NCBI RefSeq assembly: GCF_001425705.1
Contig: NZ_LMDC01000028.1
Coordinates: forward strand, 849,536-913,535
DNA: 64,000 bases
Direction: 5' to 3'
DNA from: Pelomonas sp. Root1217
Lineage (GTDB): Bacteria; Pseudomonadota; Gammaproteobacteria; Burkholderiales; Burkholderiaceae_C
Below, in pieces: positions 63,591 through 64,000 of the stretch (positions are counted from its first letter, which is position 1; each line of letters opens with the position of its first letter). The translations under genes were made by a program, and so were the position numbers. A model generated the notes under the pieces. The model was not told where the DNA came from, did no database searches, and saw nothing but the letters and a program-made list of their open reading frames with translations.

Positions 63591-63887
63591 TCACTCCTCA
63601 AGGGTTTGGGCCAGCACCTGGGCGGCCGCAATGTCCGCCTTCTGGGTGGACTTGTCGCCCCCGCACAGCATGACGATCAACACGTCACCCCGCTGCACGT
63701 AGTACATGCGCCAGCCCGGGCCGAAAAACTCGCGCATCTCCATCACGCCCTGGCCCACGGGATTCACATCACCCAGCAGCCCCCGTTGTGCCTTGTCCAG
63801 GCGCCGGGCCAGCCGGATGCGCGTCGCGCGGTCCTTGAGACCCTGCAGCCAGTCCGAGAACTCGGGCGTCAGCAGGACTTGGTACAT
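63591..63887 (-). CDS. HigB/RelE-ParE superfamily toxin
   Basis: A 98-residue toxin of the RelE/ParE fold, phage Gp49-like addiction-module group: FSDWLQGLKDRATRIRLARRLDKAQRG, VMEMREFFGPGWRMYYVQRGD and VLIVMLCGGDKSTQKADIAAA. Such toxins cut mRNA at the ribosome. It is first in the pair, before the antitoxin. Complete, and with an intact partner. Confidence 0.92.
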   Translation of the reverse strand: MYQVLLTPEFSDWLQGLKDRATRIRLARRLDKAQRGLLGDVNPVGQGVMEMREFFGPGWRMYYVQRGDVLIVMLCGGDKSTQKADIAAAQVLAQTLEE

Positions 63888-63895
63888 ACGCCCAA

Positions 63896-63915
63896 TTGTA
63901 TTCGCTCGACTACAA
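63896..63915. promoter_or_regulatory. Inverted repeat upstream of the toxin-antitoxin pair
   Basis: TTGTA (63896-63900) and TACAA (63911-63915), 10-base spacer. On the minus strand TACAAT (63901-63896) would serve as a -10 for the toxin gene starting at 63887. A likely operator for the antitoxin. The remaining bases to 64000 show no gene I can support. Confidence 0.4.
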
Positions 63916-64000
63916 AATGGGGAGTCCCGCCTGGCTCAAGCCCTGGCGAGGCCGCTCAAAACAAGAAATACCTCTGCGCCATCGGCAACTCCTTCGCCGG

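Noticed and set aside
63918-64000. Plus-strand frame from ATG 63918 open to the window end
   Set aside because: Only 27 codons are visible, without ribosome site or recognisable sequence; it overlaps the upstream region of the toxin gene.

Overview
The window is GC-rich, gene-dense chromosomal DNA. It suggests a betaproteobacterium of the order Burkholderiales, probably the Roseateles / Rubrivivax / Sphaerotilaceae side. Grounds are the gene content (paaGIKABCDE with a TetR regulator, PrpE, Ppc, M3 peptidase, several PEP-CTERM proteins, a TonB starting DFAQRQ) and the GTGA/TGATG gene overlaps. This placement is an inference from gene content. No rRNA, tRNA, CRISPR array or complete insertion sequence was seen.

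Layout. 1-2.3 kb: a BaeSR-like two-component pair on the minus strand, divergent from a di-haem peroxidase gene that has lost its second haem site and changed frame. 3.7-15.3 kb: housekeeping and signalling (ppc, a diguanylate cyclase, a glycine-zipper envelope protein, an alpha/beta hydrolase, an AlgZ/AlgR-like system with a third membrane gene, argH, a haemerythrin). 15.3-20.2 kb: M3 peptidase, prpE, NlpC/P60 hydrolase. 20.2-30.5 kb: one long minus-strand operon for aerobic phenylacetate degradation, paaG-I-K-A-B-C-D-E-paaR-(ABC substrate-binding protein)-paaZ-yjbR. It is driven by a compact promoter in which a perfect FNR-type box covers the -35 and a perfect 14-bp palindrome, the likely PaaR operator, covers the start site. 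30.5-38.3 kb: a PfkB kinase, moaA-mobA-GNAT, YceI-like and Mpo1-like proteins, a ketopantoate-reductase-like enzyme, isochorismatase plus a GlxA-type regulator, and a small secreted protein with a structured leader and a good terminator.

38.4-45.2 kb: a TonB-dependent receptor co-transcribed with a serine beta-lactamase/esterase, with an AraC regulator and a small secreted protein, then TerC and small genes. 45.2-48.1 kb: urease accessory genes ureE-F-G-D without ureABC. 48.1-48.8 kb: an AbrB/Doc toxin-antitoxin pair. 48.8-50.4 kb: a dienoyl-CoA-isomerase-like enzyme and TonB. 50.5-54.7 kb: two tandem copies of a secreted TPR protein whose peptidase-like HExxH site is degenerate. 54.7-59.9 kb: a TfoX-C protein, an esterase, a K+-channel-like protein and three PEP-CTERM proteins. 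60.0-63.9 kb: an unstable accessory segment holding an in-frame chimera of a REP-associated transposase and a CoA-transferase, REP-like palindromes, a VapBC pair with a frameshifted toxin, an FRG-domain protein and a HigBA-type pair.

The most interesting points are the paa promoter architecture, the transposase/CoA-transferase chimera with its REPs and neighbouring FRG gene, the duplicated pseudo-peptidase, and a TonB-receptor-like LERVxVxGK motif in proteins that are not receptors.
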